Shown in pieces: positions 1 through 6,111 of a stretch of DNA of 7,837 nt. Each line of letters opens with the position of its first letter. The stretch's first letter is position 1. The notes below the pieces were generated by a model. That model worked only from the letters and a program-made list of their open reading frames with translations. It was not told the DNA's origin and did not search any database. Position numbers and translations under genes: made by a program. This DNA comes from UBA8514 sp050251415 (GTDB taxonomy: Bacteria > Bacillota > Clostridia > Lachnospirales > Anaerotignaceae), in the NCBI GenBank assembly GCA_050251415.1, contig JBFWMT010000079.1, forward strand, positions 1 to 7,837. Direction: 5' to 3'.

Positions 1-1
1 T

Positions 2-1228
2 GCTGTTTTAATAAAGTATAGTTTTCCACTTTTTAAAGTAGTACAGGATAAACTGGATAAGGTAAATACAGTAATGCGTGAAAATTTATCTGGTGTGCGT
101 GTTGTAAAGGTTTTTGTGAGAAGCAAGCATGAAATTGAAAAGTTTGATGAAGCAAATGAAGACTATAGGGATACAACCATTAAGGCTTTTCGCACTATTG
201 TTTTACTTATGCCTGTTATGATGCTGGTTATGAATGGGGCAACTATTGCTATTATTTATTTTGGTGGTTTGCAGGTGGTTGCAGGCACTATGCTTGTAGG
301 CGATGTAATGGCTTTTTTAACGTACCTTATGCAGATTCTTATGTCGCTTATGATGATTACCATGGTATTTATGGTTTTTTCAAGGGCAAAGGTTTCTGGC
401 GACCGTATAATTGAAGTTTTGGAAACGGAAATAGACATTGTGAATCCCCAAAAACCTGTTGAAGATCCTATTACAAATGGTAAAATTGAGTTTAAAAATG
501 TTACATTTAAATATGAAGGTGGAAGCGGTGAGCCTGTGCTTGAAAATGTAAATTTTGTAGCCCAAGCAGGGCAGACAGTTGCAATCTTAGGTGAAACAGG
601 TTCTGGAAAATCATCACTTGTTAACCTTATTCCAAGGCTTTATGACGTTTTGGGCGGAGAAATTTTAATTGATGAAACAAATGTAAAAGACATGGATTTA
701 ACTGTGCTTAGAAGCCAAGTAGCAGTTGTTTTGCAGGAAGCAATTTTATTTAGTGGAACAATTAGAGACAACTTGCTTTGGGGCAAGGGAAATGCTACAG
801 AGGAGGAGATAGTATGTTCAGCACAAAATGCACAGGCACATGACTTTATAATGGATTTGCCCGACAAATATCAAACCGAACTAGGGCAGAAAGGGGTTAA
901 CCTTTCAGGCGGACAAAAACAAAGAATATCTATTGCAAGGGCACTTATTAAAAAACCAAAAATACTTATTTTTGACGATAGTACAAGTGCTGTAGATATG
1001 CTTACAGAAAAGAAAATTCAAAAAGCACTTGCCACTGAACTAAAGAACAGTACAAAAATTATTATTGCACAGCGAATTAGTTCGGTTTTAAACGCAGATA
1101 AAATTTTGGTATTGGGTAACGGTACAATTGTTGCTGAAGGTACACATGATGAATTGATTAAAACCAGTAAGGATTATCAAGAAATTTACTACTCTCAGAC
1201 AGGAAAGGGGGCAGCCATAAATGAGTGA
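2..1228 (+). CDS. ABC exporter half-transporter, subunit 1 (degenerate ATP site), 5'-truncated
   Basis: This is the C-terminal part of a type IV (B-family) ABC exporter subunit: the end of the membrane domain followed by a complete ATPase domain. The frame is open to the left edge, so the ATG at 74 is internal. About 408 residues are visible, against roughly 580-600 in the family. Numbered from that ATG, Walker A is GETGSGKSS (173-181), the signature is LSGGQKQR (277-284) and Walker B is ILIFDD (297-302). Asp302 replaces the catalytic Glu, and Gln333 replaces the switch-loop His (AQRISS). In heterodimeric exporters such as TM287/288 and BmrCD, these two changes mark the subunit whose own ATP site does not hydrolyse efficiently. 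The gene overlaps the next one by 8 bases, so the two are surely co-transcribed and probably translationally coupled. The substrate cannot be read from sequence; drug or lipid-like export is the usual role of such pairs. Confidence 0.95.
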   Translation, partial: AVLIKYSFPLFKVVQDKLDKVNTVMRENLSGVRVVKVFVRSKHEIEKFDEANEDYRDTTIKAFRTIVLLMPVMMLVMNGATIAIIYFGGLQVVAGTMLVGDVMAFLTYLMQILMSLMMITMVFMVFSRAKVSGDRIIEVLETEIDIVNPQKPVEDPITNGKIEFKNVTFKYEGGSGEPVLENVNFVAQAGQTVAILGETGSGKSSLVNLIPRLYDVLGGEILIDETNVKDMDLTVLRSQVAVVLQEAILFSGTIRDNLLWGKGNATEEEIVCSAQNAQAHDFIMDLPDKYQTELGQKGVNLSGGQKQRISIARALIKKPKILIFDDSTSAVDMLTEKKIQKALATELKNSTKIIIAQRISSVLNADKILVLGNGTIVAEGTHDELIKTSKDYQEIYYSQTGKGAAINE

Positions 1229-3038
1229 TGACAAACAAAAAATGAGAGGCCCTATGGGCCCGGGTCACAACGCAATGATGAAGCCACAAAAAGCAAAAGA
1301 TACAAAAGGAACGGCAAAGCGCCTTTTAAAATATCTAGGTAAACACAAAAGTAAGCTGGTCATCATTTGTATTCTTGTAATAATATCAACCCTTATGACC
1401 ACTGTTGCAACTAGAATAATGGGTATTGCCATAGATGAATTTATTGGAAAAGGGAACATAAACGGACTAATAAAGCTTTGCTGGATTCTAGTTGTACTTT
1501 ATGCATTGTCAAGCATTTTTACGTGGTTGCAAAGTGTTACTATGATAAATATTGCACAGAAAACCGTTGCTGAGCTAAGAAAAGAAGTTTTCGATAAGCT
1601 TCAGAAACTTCCGTTGAAATATTTTGATACAAATACCCATGGTGAGGTAATGAGCCGCATTACAAATGATGTTGATAACATATCCACTACTCTTAACCAA
1701 AGCATTTCCCAGGTACTTTCTAGCGTTCTTACTGTGACTTTTACCATTGTTGCAATGCTTTTATTAAGCCCTGTGCTTACCCTTGTAAGTGTGCTTGTTA
1801 TACCTATAATGATAGCTTTAACGAAGTTTATTACAAGTAAATCACGTAAGCACTTTTCAACTAGGCAGAAAAAGCTTGGTAAGCTTAACGGCTATATAGA
1901 AGAAGTGATTTCGGGGCAAAAGGTTGTAAAAGTTTTTACCCGTGAGGATAAGGAAATAGAAGAATTTAATGTTATAAACAAGGATTTACTATCTTCAGGT
2001 ATAAAGGCGGAAATATATTCTGGCGTTATTGGGCCTCTTTCATCAGCGCTTAACAATATGAGCTACGCACTTATTGCTGGGTGCGGTGGCCTTATGATAG
2101 TTGCAGGACTTCCCATGTCGGTAGGTACAATTTCTGCATTTTTGTCATACTCAAAGCAATTTACAAGACCTTTAAATGAGATTGCAAACCTTGCCAGCAC
2201 TATTATGTCGGCTTTGGCTGGGGCAGAACGTGTATTTGCTGTACTTGATGAAAAAGAAGAATTAGCTGATGTTGACCATGCCTATGACCTTAAAGAGGTT
2301 GAGGGCACTGTTGTTTTGGAAAATGTTAATTTTTCTTATGAAGAAGGAAATCCAATTCTTAAAAATATAAACCTATATGCGAAGCCGGGGCAGACCATAG
2401 CTCTTGTTGGCCCAACAGGCGCAGGCAAAACAACAATAATTAATCTGCTTACAAGGTTTTACGATATACAAAGCGGAAATATTACCGTTGACGGGCATAA
2501 CATTAAGGATATACGCCGTGACAGCCTTAGAGAGGCATTAGGTATTGTGTTACAGGACACATACCTGTTTACGGGAACAATAGAAGAAAATATAAGATAT
2601 GGTAGGCTAGATGCAACCTTTGAAGAAATTAAAGCAGCGGCAAAGCTAGCGAATGCACATGAATTTGTTAAGCGTCTGCCTGATGGGTATAATACTGTGC
2701 TTACAGATGGAGGAGGTAATTTAAGCCAAGGCCAGCGACAGATGATTAGCATTGCCAGAGCCATTCTTTCAGACCCAGCAATACTAATTTTAGATGAAGC
2801 AACAAGTAGTGTGGATACACGTACTGAAATGAAAATACAAGAGGCTATGCATAATCTTATGCAAGGCAGAACAAATTTTGTTATTGCCCACAGGCTTTCT
2901 ACAATTAAGGATGCTGACCTTATCGCAGTAATAAACGGTGGTAGTATTATTGAACGTGGTAATCACCAACAGCTTTTAGAGAAAAAAGGCTTTTATTACA
3001 ATCTTTATATGAGCCAGTTTGCCCAGGAAACAGCATAA
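1221..3038 (+). CDS. ABC exporter half-transporter, subunit 2 (catalytic ATP site)
   Basis: This 605-residue protein is a full-length B-family ABC half-exporter and the partner of the preceding gene. A Met/Pro/Gly-rich cytoplasmic tail (1-25) precedes a membrane domain with hydrophobic segments near 46-68, 83-105, 163-205 and 270-310. The ATPase domain has Walker A GPTGAGKTT (397-405), Q-loop Gln445, Walker B ILILDE with catalytic Glu526, and switch His557. Its signature is LSQGQ (501-505), with Gln503 in place of the normal Gly. This complements the defects of subunit 1: together they form one complete ATP site (Walker motifs of this protein, signature of subunit 1) and one degenerate site. 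The ATG at 1221 follows a purine-rich ribosome binding site (AGGAAAGGGGG, 1201-1211) inside the end of the upstream gene. The closest well-known relatives are the YheH/BmrD and LmrD type; the assignment to that type is inference. Confidence 0.96.
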   Translation: MSDDKQKMRGPMGPGHNAMMKPQKAKDTKGTAKRLLKYLGKHKSKLVIICILVIISTLMTTVATRIMGIAIDEFIGKGNINGLIKLCWILVVLYALSSIFTWLQSVTMINIAQKTVAELRKEVFDKLQKLPLKYFDTNTHGEVMSRITNDVDNISTTLNQSISQVLSSVLTVTFTIVAMLLLSPVLTLVSVLVIPIMIALTKFITSKSRKHFSTRQKKLGKLNGYIEEVISGQKVVKVFTREDKEIEEFNVINKDLLSSGIKAEIYSGVIGPLSSALNNMSYALIAGCGGLMIVAGLPMSVGTISAFLSYSKQFTRPLNEIANLASTIMSALAGAERVFAVLDEKEELADVDHAYDLKEVEGTVVLENVNFSYEEGNPILKNINLYAKPGQTIALVGPTGAGKTTIINLLTRFYDIQSGNITVDGHNIKDIRRDSLREALGIVLQDTYLFTGTIEENIRYGRLDATFEEIKAAAKLANAHEFVKRLPDGYNTVLTDGGGNLSQGQRQMISIARAILSDPAILILDEATSSVDTRTEMKIQEAMHNLMQGRTNFVIAHRLSTIKDADLIAVINGGSIIERGNHQQLLEKKGFYYNLYMSQFAQETA

Positions 3039-3045
3039 TCCAATT

Positions 3046-3089
3046 AAAAATCCTCTGCTGTAGTGTAAATTGCTAGGCAGAGGATTTTT
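3046..3089. terminator. Bidirectional intrinsic terminator between convergent genes
   Basis: A perfect 13-bp inverted repeat (arms 3046-3058 and 3077-3089, core TCCTCTGC/GCAGAGGA) begins 8 bases after the ABC stop codon. One arm ends in a T run on the + strand and the other gives a T run on the - strand. It can therefore end transcription of the exporter operon and also of the convergent CAP-protein gene, whose stop is about 40 bases away. Confidence 0.9.
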
Positions 3090-3121
3090 TGAAGTTTAGT
3101 AAATTTGAAGTTTAGTAAATT
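3090..3121. repeat. 16-bp exact tandem duplication
   Basis: The 16-base unit TGAAGTTTAGTAAATT occurs twice in direct tandem (3090-3105 and 3106-3121). It lies between the terminator hairpin and the stop codon of the CAP-protein gene. No function is apparent; replication slippage is the simplest origin. Confidence 0.9.
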
Positions 3122-3130
3122 ATATTTATA

Positions 3131-4132
3131 TTAGTATGTGAACATCTGTGCCCATGCGGTTCCATTGATACCAATACCGATATATTTAAAGTTAGGCTTC
3201 ATAATATTAGCTCTATGACCTGGAGAATTCATCCATGCAGTTACAACTTCTGATGGTGTTTTCTGACCGATTGCAATATTTTCTCCTGCACCACTGTAGC
3301 TTGCGCCTGCCTCAGCAAGGGCTGTAAAACAGCTTCTTCCATCAGGACGTGTATGGCTAAAGCTTGTTTTAATTTCTGTTGCTCTAACCTGTGCTGCAGC
3401 TGTTACTTTTGAATCTATGGAAAGAGGAGAGAGACCTTCTTTTGCACGTTCTGCATTAACTAAGTTTACAACTTCCTGTGCGTAGGCAGATACGGATGTA
3501 TTGCTGGCAGTGTTGGTTGCAGTAGTGTTAGTTGTAGCAGTTTTGCTTGTTGTAGTATCTGCTGTAGTAGTTTTGCTTGCTGCAGTAGTGTTAGTTGTAG
3601 TAGCTTTGCTTGCATTTGTATTTGTTGTTGTAGCTTTGCTTGCATTTGTATTTGTTGTTGTAGCTTTGCTTGCATTTGTATTTGTTGTAGTAGCTTTGCT
3701 TGGAGTTGTATTTGCTGTAGTAGCTTTGTTTGCAGTAGTAGCTTTATTTGCAGCTGTATCTACTGGAGTAGCTTTGTTTGCAGTAGTGCTTGTTGTAGTT
3801 TTGCTTGTAGCTGTATTGGCTGTAGTTTCTTTGCATGCTGTTCCATTTGAAGAACTACAGTCTGTACCGGTTACGTTAGCATTACCAGAAAAGAATCCAA
3901 GGTTAGTAAAGTATTGTAATTTATCCTTAATGGCACTTGAGCAGTTACTATCTAAAATAGAATTGATGTCGCAGTTTGCAGAACCAGAAGTACAAGCCAG
4001 AACGCTAGTGCTTAATTTGCAGGACTGCAAACTGTTGCTTAATGTATTTGTGCACAAAGGCGCAGCCATTGCACTTGCAGACATAGACATTACCGCTGCT
4101 AATGTTATTATTGCTGAGTTAAGTTTTTTCAT
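3131..4132 (-). CDS. Secreted CAP/SCP-domain protein with Cys-rich N-terminus and repeat linker
   Basis: This 333-residue protein looks exported. Residues 1-23 form a signal peptide (MKK, hydrophobic core, AMA cleavage site). A short N-terminal region (24-100) carries seven cysteines (27, 38, 47, 54, 64, 92, 100) and matches no domain I can name. Residues 101-215 are a low-complexity Thr/Asn/Ala/Lys/Ser linker that includes three copies of TNTNASKATT. Residues 216-333 are a CAP domain of the bacterial YkwD type: NxxRxxxGLxPL-like start, SHTRPDG (His260), GENIA (Glu284), PGHRANI (His306) and the terminal GTAWAQMFTY. His260, Glu284 and His306 fit the conserved CAP cavity. An eighth Cys (268) lies in the CAP domain. 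Bacterial CAP proteins are surface or secreted, often with unknown activity. The start is supported by AGGAGG at 4140-4145, 7 bases before the ATG. The gene has its own upstream control region and is separated from yajC by a terminator. No sortase motif or C-terminal membrane anchor is seen. Confidence 0.93.
   Translation of the reverse strand: MKKLNSAIITLAAVMSMSASAMAAPLCTNTLSNSLQSCKLSTSVLACTSGSANCDINSILDSNCSSAIKDKLQYFTNLGFFSGNANVTGTDCSSSNGTACKETTANTATSKTTTSTTANKATPVDTAANKATTANKATTANTTPSKATTTNTNASKATTTNTNASKATTTNTNASKATTTNTTAASKTTTADTTTSKTATTNTTATNTASNTSVSAYAQEVVNLVNAERAKEGLSPLSIDSKVTAAAQVRATEIKTSFSHTRPDGRSCFTALAEAGASYSGAGENIAIGQKTPSEVVTAWMNSPGHRANIMKPNFKYIGIGINGTAWAQMFTY
3601..3690 (-). repeat. 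30-bp in-frame tandem repeats encoding the CAP-protein linker
   Basis: Three 30-base units stand head to tail (3601-3630, 3631-3660, 3661-3690). The first two are identical and the third differs at only two bases at its end. Diverged copies extend on both sides, for example 3691-3720. Each unit encodes ten residues, TNTNASKATT, of the linker before the CAP domain. The wider repetitive stretch runs from about 3490 to 3830. Near-identity suggests recent slippage or recombination, so copy number may vary among strains. Confidence 0.93.
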
Positions 4133-4153
4133 ATTATTTCCTCCTAATCATTT

Positions 4154-4171
4154 TTTGCATCACTATGCAAA
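4154..4171 (-). promoter_or_regulatory. Leader hairpin just upstream of the CAP-gene ribosome binding site
   Basis: A perfect 7-bp inverted repeat (TTTGCAT, 4-base loop, ATGCAAA) ends 8 bases before the AGGAGG of the CAP-protein gene. On the transcribed strand it is followed by A residues rather than U, so it is not a terminator. It could stabilise the 5' end of the mRNA or be a protein binding site; the role is inference. Confidence 0.45.
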
Positions 4172-4184
4172 TATTAATAATATG

Positions 4185-4203
4185 TTATGTAATTATTACA
4201 TAA
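4185..4203. promoter_or_regulatory. Perfect 9-1-9 palindrome upstream of the CAP gene, candidate operator
   Basis: TTATGTAAT, a central T, then ATTACATAA form a perfect 19-bp palindrome 53-71 bases upstream of the CAP-protein ATG. A possible -10 element (TATTAT on the - strand, 4177-4182) lies immediately downstream, which would put the palindrome in the -10/-35 spacer. A weaker upstream promoter candidate is TTTCAA-17-TACTAT (4217-4245). The core GTAATnATTAC matches the centre of the Bacillus Zur box (TCGTAATnATTACGA), but the outer bases differ, so the regulator is unassigned. Confidence 0.5.
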
Positions 4204-4234
4204 TTGTTACGCACCTATAGTACCATATTATTAT

Positions 4235-4248
4235 TGGTTTTGAAACCA
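4235..4248. repeat. 14-bp inverted repeat upstream of the CAP gene
   Basis: TGGTTT-TG-AAACCA is a perfect inverted repeat with a 2-base centre. It overlaps the weak upstream promoter candidate (TTTCAA at 4240-4245 on the - strand) and is followed by a small hairpin, CCAGT-AAAA-ACTGG (4246-4259). It could be a protein site, but it may be chance in AT-rich DNA. Confidence 0.35.
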
Positions 4249-4266
4249 GTAAAAACTGGAAGAAAC

Positions 4267-4304
4267 AAAAATAAAAAAAGATCCGAAATATCAATAATTT
4301 CGGA
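4267..4304 (-). terminator. Intrinsic terminator of yajC
   Basis: On the - strand, 15 bases after the yajC stop codon, an 8-bp perfect stem (arms 4297-4304 and 4282-4289, TCCGAAAT/ATTTCGGA) with a 7-base loop is followed by TC and then seven T residues, an A and five more T. This is a classic Rho-independent terminator and separates yajC from the CAP-protein gene. Confidence 0.85.
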
Positions 4305-4319
4305 CCTTAGCTTTTAAAA

Positions 4320-4763
4320 TTATTTAAATGTGTCGTCTTCTTTCTTTTTGCCAAAGGCACTGAATAAAGATTTCTTTTCAGGTGCGGCAACCTCTTCAAC
4401 CTTGTTTGAAAGATTAGGTTCTCTTTTTGCATATACTTCTTGTTTAAGTACAGGAATACGTACACCTCTGTTTGTTCCAAATTCAATAATGTAACATTCT
4501 GCTGTAACATCTACTATCTTTCCGTACATTCCGTTTGCAAGCAATACAGAGTCATCAACGCCAATGCTTTTTCTCATATCCTCCATAGCCGCTGCTTTCT
4601 TTTTTTGTGGCCTAACAGAGAAAAAGTACATTACACCAAAAATAACAACACAGTATAAAAGAATTAACACAATAGGGTTGTTAAAACCTCCTGCTGTTGT
4701 TGATGAACCAGATGAACTGGATGCTGCTCCGCTTACAACTGTTGATAATAAACTGAAATTCAT
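4320..4763 (-). CDS. yajC: YajC, Sec translocase-associated membrane protein
   Basis: YajC is a small single-span membrane protein that associates with SecD-SecF and YidC at the SecYEG channel; its exact role is unsettled and it is usually dispensable. The 147 residues show the family pattern: a hydrophobic segment at about 30-50, directly followed by the signature RPQKKKAAAMEDM (51-63), then a small cytoplasmic beta domain containing GMYGKIVDV (78-86). It is longer than the common 85-115 residues. The extra length is a Ser/Gly-rich stretch before the membrane segment (11-26) and a charged Glu/Lys-rich tail (about 120-147). The start is supported by AAAGGAGAG about 8 bases upstream. The gene lies downstream of tgt in the same direction, the widely conserved order, but has its own promoter and terminator. 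secD/secF do not follow it here. Confidence 0.95.
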   Translation of the reverse strand: MNFSLLSTVVSGAASSSSGSSTTAGGFNNPIVLILLYCVVIFGVMYFFSVRPQKKKAAAMEDMRKSIGVDDSVLLANGMYGKIVDVTAECYIIEFGTNRGVRIPVLKQEVYAKREPNLSNKVEEVAAPEKKSLFSAFGKKKEDDTFK

Positions 4764-4844
4764 TAATTATCTCTCCTTTGAATTAGATGATTTTTCACAG
4801 ATATATACGCAGTAAGTAAAATAAAGTTTACGCATAACACTACC

Positions 4845-4873
4845 ATTATAGTAAACATTTTACAATACGTCAA
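4845..4873 (-). promoter_or_regulatory. Sigma-A-type promoter of yajC
   Basis: On the - strand TTGACG (4868-4873) and a perfect TATAAT (4845-4850) are separated by exactly 17 bases. The -35 box begins 3 bases beyond the tgt stop codon. The expected start near 4838 gives a leader of about 75 bases. Transcription of yajC is thus probably partly independent of tgt. The 6-base repeats GTTTAC/GTAAAC (4826-4831 and 4851-4856) flank the -10 box. Confidence 0.8.
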
Positions 4874-4876
4874 TAG

Positions 4877-6040
4877 CTATTGTTTACGGGTCTTGTTTGT
4901 TGGTCTACCCTCAACCCCACGTTTAAAGCCCTCAAGTTTCTGTTTTTTATACTCAACAAACCTGTCCTCATCAAGGGCAGTACGTATTTCTTCCATAAGT
5001 GTATTAAAATAATAAAGATTATGCAGTACGCAAAGACGCATTGCCAGCATTTCTTTTGCTTTAAAAAGATGTCTAATATAGGCTCTGGAATAACGCTTGC
5101 ACGCAGGGCACTGGCAACCTGGTTCAATTGGCTCATCGTCAAGCTCGAACTTGGCGTTAAGTAAATTAATTTTGCCGTAATCGGTATAAACATGGGCATG
5201 TCTGCCATTTCTTGCAGGAAGTACACAATCAAAAAAGTCAACACCACGTTCAACAGCCTCTAAAATATTTTCAGGTGTACCAACACCCATAAGGTAGGTA
5301 GGTTTGTTTTTAGGCAGATAGGGAACAGTTTCTTCTAAAACATGATACATCTGTTCATGTGTTTCTCCTACCGCAAGACCACCTACTGCATATCCATCTA
5401 AATCAAGCTCTGATATAATTTTGGCATGTTCAATACGAATATCTGGGAAAATAGCTCCTTGGTTAATGCCAAAAAGCATTTGTTGTTTGTTTATGGTTTC
5501 GTCAAGAGTGTTCAATCTATCCATTTCGTTTTTACTGCGCACAAGCCAACGGGTTGTTCTGTCCACTGAATTTTGCACATATGTTCTGTCTGCCACAGCA
5601 GAGGGACATTCATCAAACGCCATTGCTATAGTTGATGCAAGGTTGGATTGTATCTGCATACTTTCTTCTGGACCCATAAAAATTTTGTGTCCATCAATAT
5701 GAGATGCAAAATACACGCCTTCCTCTTTAATTTTACGCAGTGCTGCAAGGGAAAACACCTGAAAGCCACCGCTGTCAGTAAGGATTGGCTTGTCCCAAGA
5801 CATAAATTTATGAAGACCGCCAAGTTGATGAACTATTTTATCACCAGGTCTTAAATGTAGATGATAGGTATTGGAAAGCTGAACCTGACATTTAATTCCT
5901 TCTAAGTCCTCCGTGGATACTGCACCTTTAATTGCCGCAAGCGTTCCTACATTCATAAATACAGGCGTTTGTATAGTTCCATGTGGTGTTGTGAACTCGC
6001 CTCTTTTTGCTCTGCCACATTGTTTTAATAATTTATACAT
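4877..6040 (-). CDS. tgt: tRNA-guanine transglycosylase (Tgt)
   Basis: Tgt exchanges guanine at position 34 of tRNAs with GUN anticodons (Asp, Asn, His, Tyr) for preQ1, or in some bacteria queuine, on the way to queuosine. The 387 residues match the usual bacterial length. Visible features are TDSGGFQVF with the general acid/base Asp89, the base-binding FDECP (142-146) and NQG (193-195), GGLAVGE (220-226), and the nucleophile Asp271 in FFDCVLPARNGR. The zinc site is Cys309, Cys311, Cys314 and His340. Val224 aligns with Val233 of the Zymomonas enzyme, which fits a bacterial preQ1-type pocket, though queuine use cannot be excluded. The start at 6040 has AAAGGAG 7 bases upstream and a good promoter. 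yajC follows in the same direction; queA is not in the window. The last ten residues are basic. Confidence 0.98.
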   Translation of the reverse strand: MYKLLKQCGRAKRGEFTTPHGTIQTPVFMNVGTLAAIKGAVSTEDLEGIKCQVQLSNTYHLHLRPGDKIVHQLGGLHKFMSWDKPILTDSGGFQVFSLAALRKIKEEGVYFASHIDGHKIFMGPEESMQIQSNLASTIAMAFDECPSAVADRTYVQNSVDRTTRWLVRSKNEMDRLNTLDETINKQQMLFGINQGAIFPDIRIEHAKIISELDLDGYAVGGLAVGETHEQMYHVLEETVPYLPKNKPTYLMGVGTPENILEAVERGVDFFDCVLPARNGRHAHVYTDYGKINLLNAKFELDDEPIEPGCQCPACKRYSRAYIRHLFKAKEMLAMRLCVLHNLYYFNTLMEEIRTALDEDRFVEYKKQKLEGFKRGVEGRPTNKTRKQ

Positions 6041-6061
6041 TCAATTTCTCCTTTATAAAAC

Positions 6062-6080
6062 TATTCTTATCATAAGAATA
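6062..6080. promoter_or_regulatory. Perfect 19-bp palindrome over the tgt promoter start region, candidate operator
   Basis: TATTCTTAT, a central C, then ATAAGAATA form a perfect 9-1-9 palindrome. It overlaps the predicted -10 box of the tgt promoter (6077-6082) and covers the expected transcription start near 6070, a classic repressor position. Its 7-1-7 core (TTCTTATnATAAGAA) has the geometry of Fur-family boxes, but the bases do not match the known Fur, PerR or Zur consensus. The regulator is unknown, and the operator role is inferred from position and symmetry. Confidence 0.55.
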
Positions 6081-6105
6081 TACAATTAAACAAATAATAT
6101 TTCAA
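6077..6105 (-). promoter_or_regulatory. Sigma-A-type promoter of tgt
   Basis: On the - strand TTGAAA (6100-6105) and TATATT (6077-6082) are separated by 17 bases. The predicted start near 6070 gives a leader of about 30 bases with AAAGGAG at 6048-6054. The promoter faces away from that of the methyltransferase gene; the two -35 boxes are only 6 bases apart. Confidence 0.75.
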
Positions 6106-6111
6106 GATAAA

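Noticed and set aside
3601..3720. 30-bp repeats considered as a CRISPR array
   Set aside because: The units are directly adjacent with no unique spacers, stay in frame and encode a linker in a clear protein.
3501..4220. Long + strand open frame of Val/Leu/Ala-rich hydrophobic residues
   Set aside because: It is antisense to the CAP-protein gene, and its composition is produced by the Thr/Asn/Ala/Lys repeats read backwards. It has no credible ribosome binding site, while the - strand gene has a signal peptide, a ribosome binding site and a known domain.
4133..4319. Small SCIFF-type peptide gene sometimes found near yajC in Clostridia
   Set aside because: No short frame with the expected six-cysteine pattern exists on either strand here; the region holds only the control elements and terminator described.
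4871..4882. 12-bp palindrome CAATAGCTATTG over the tgt stop codon
   Set aside because: It is short and mostly coding. It is more easily explained by chance next to the yajC -35 box, and no hairpin or terminator forms there.
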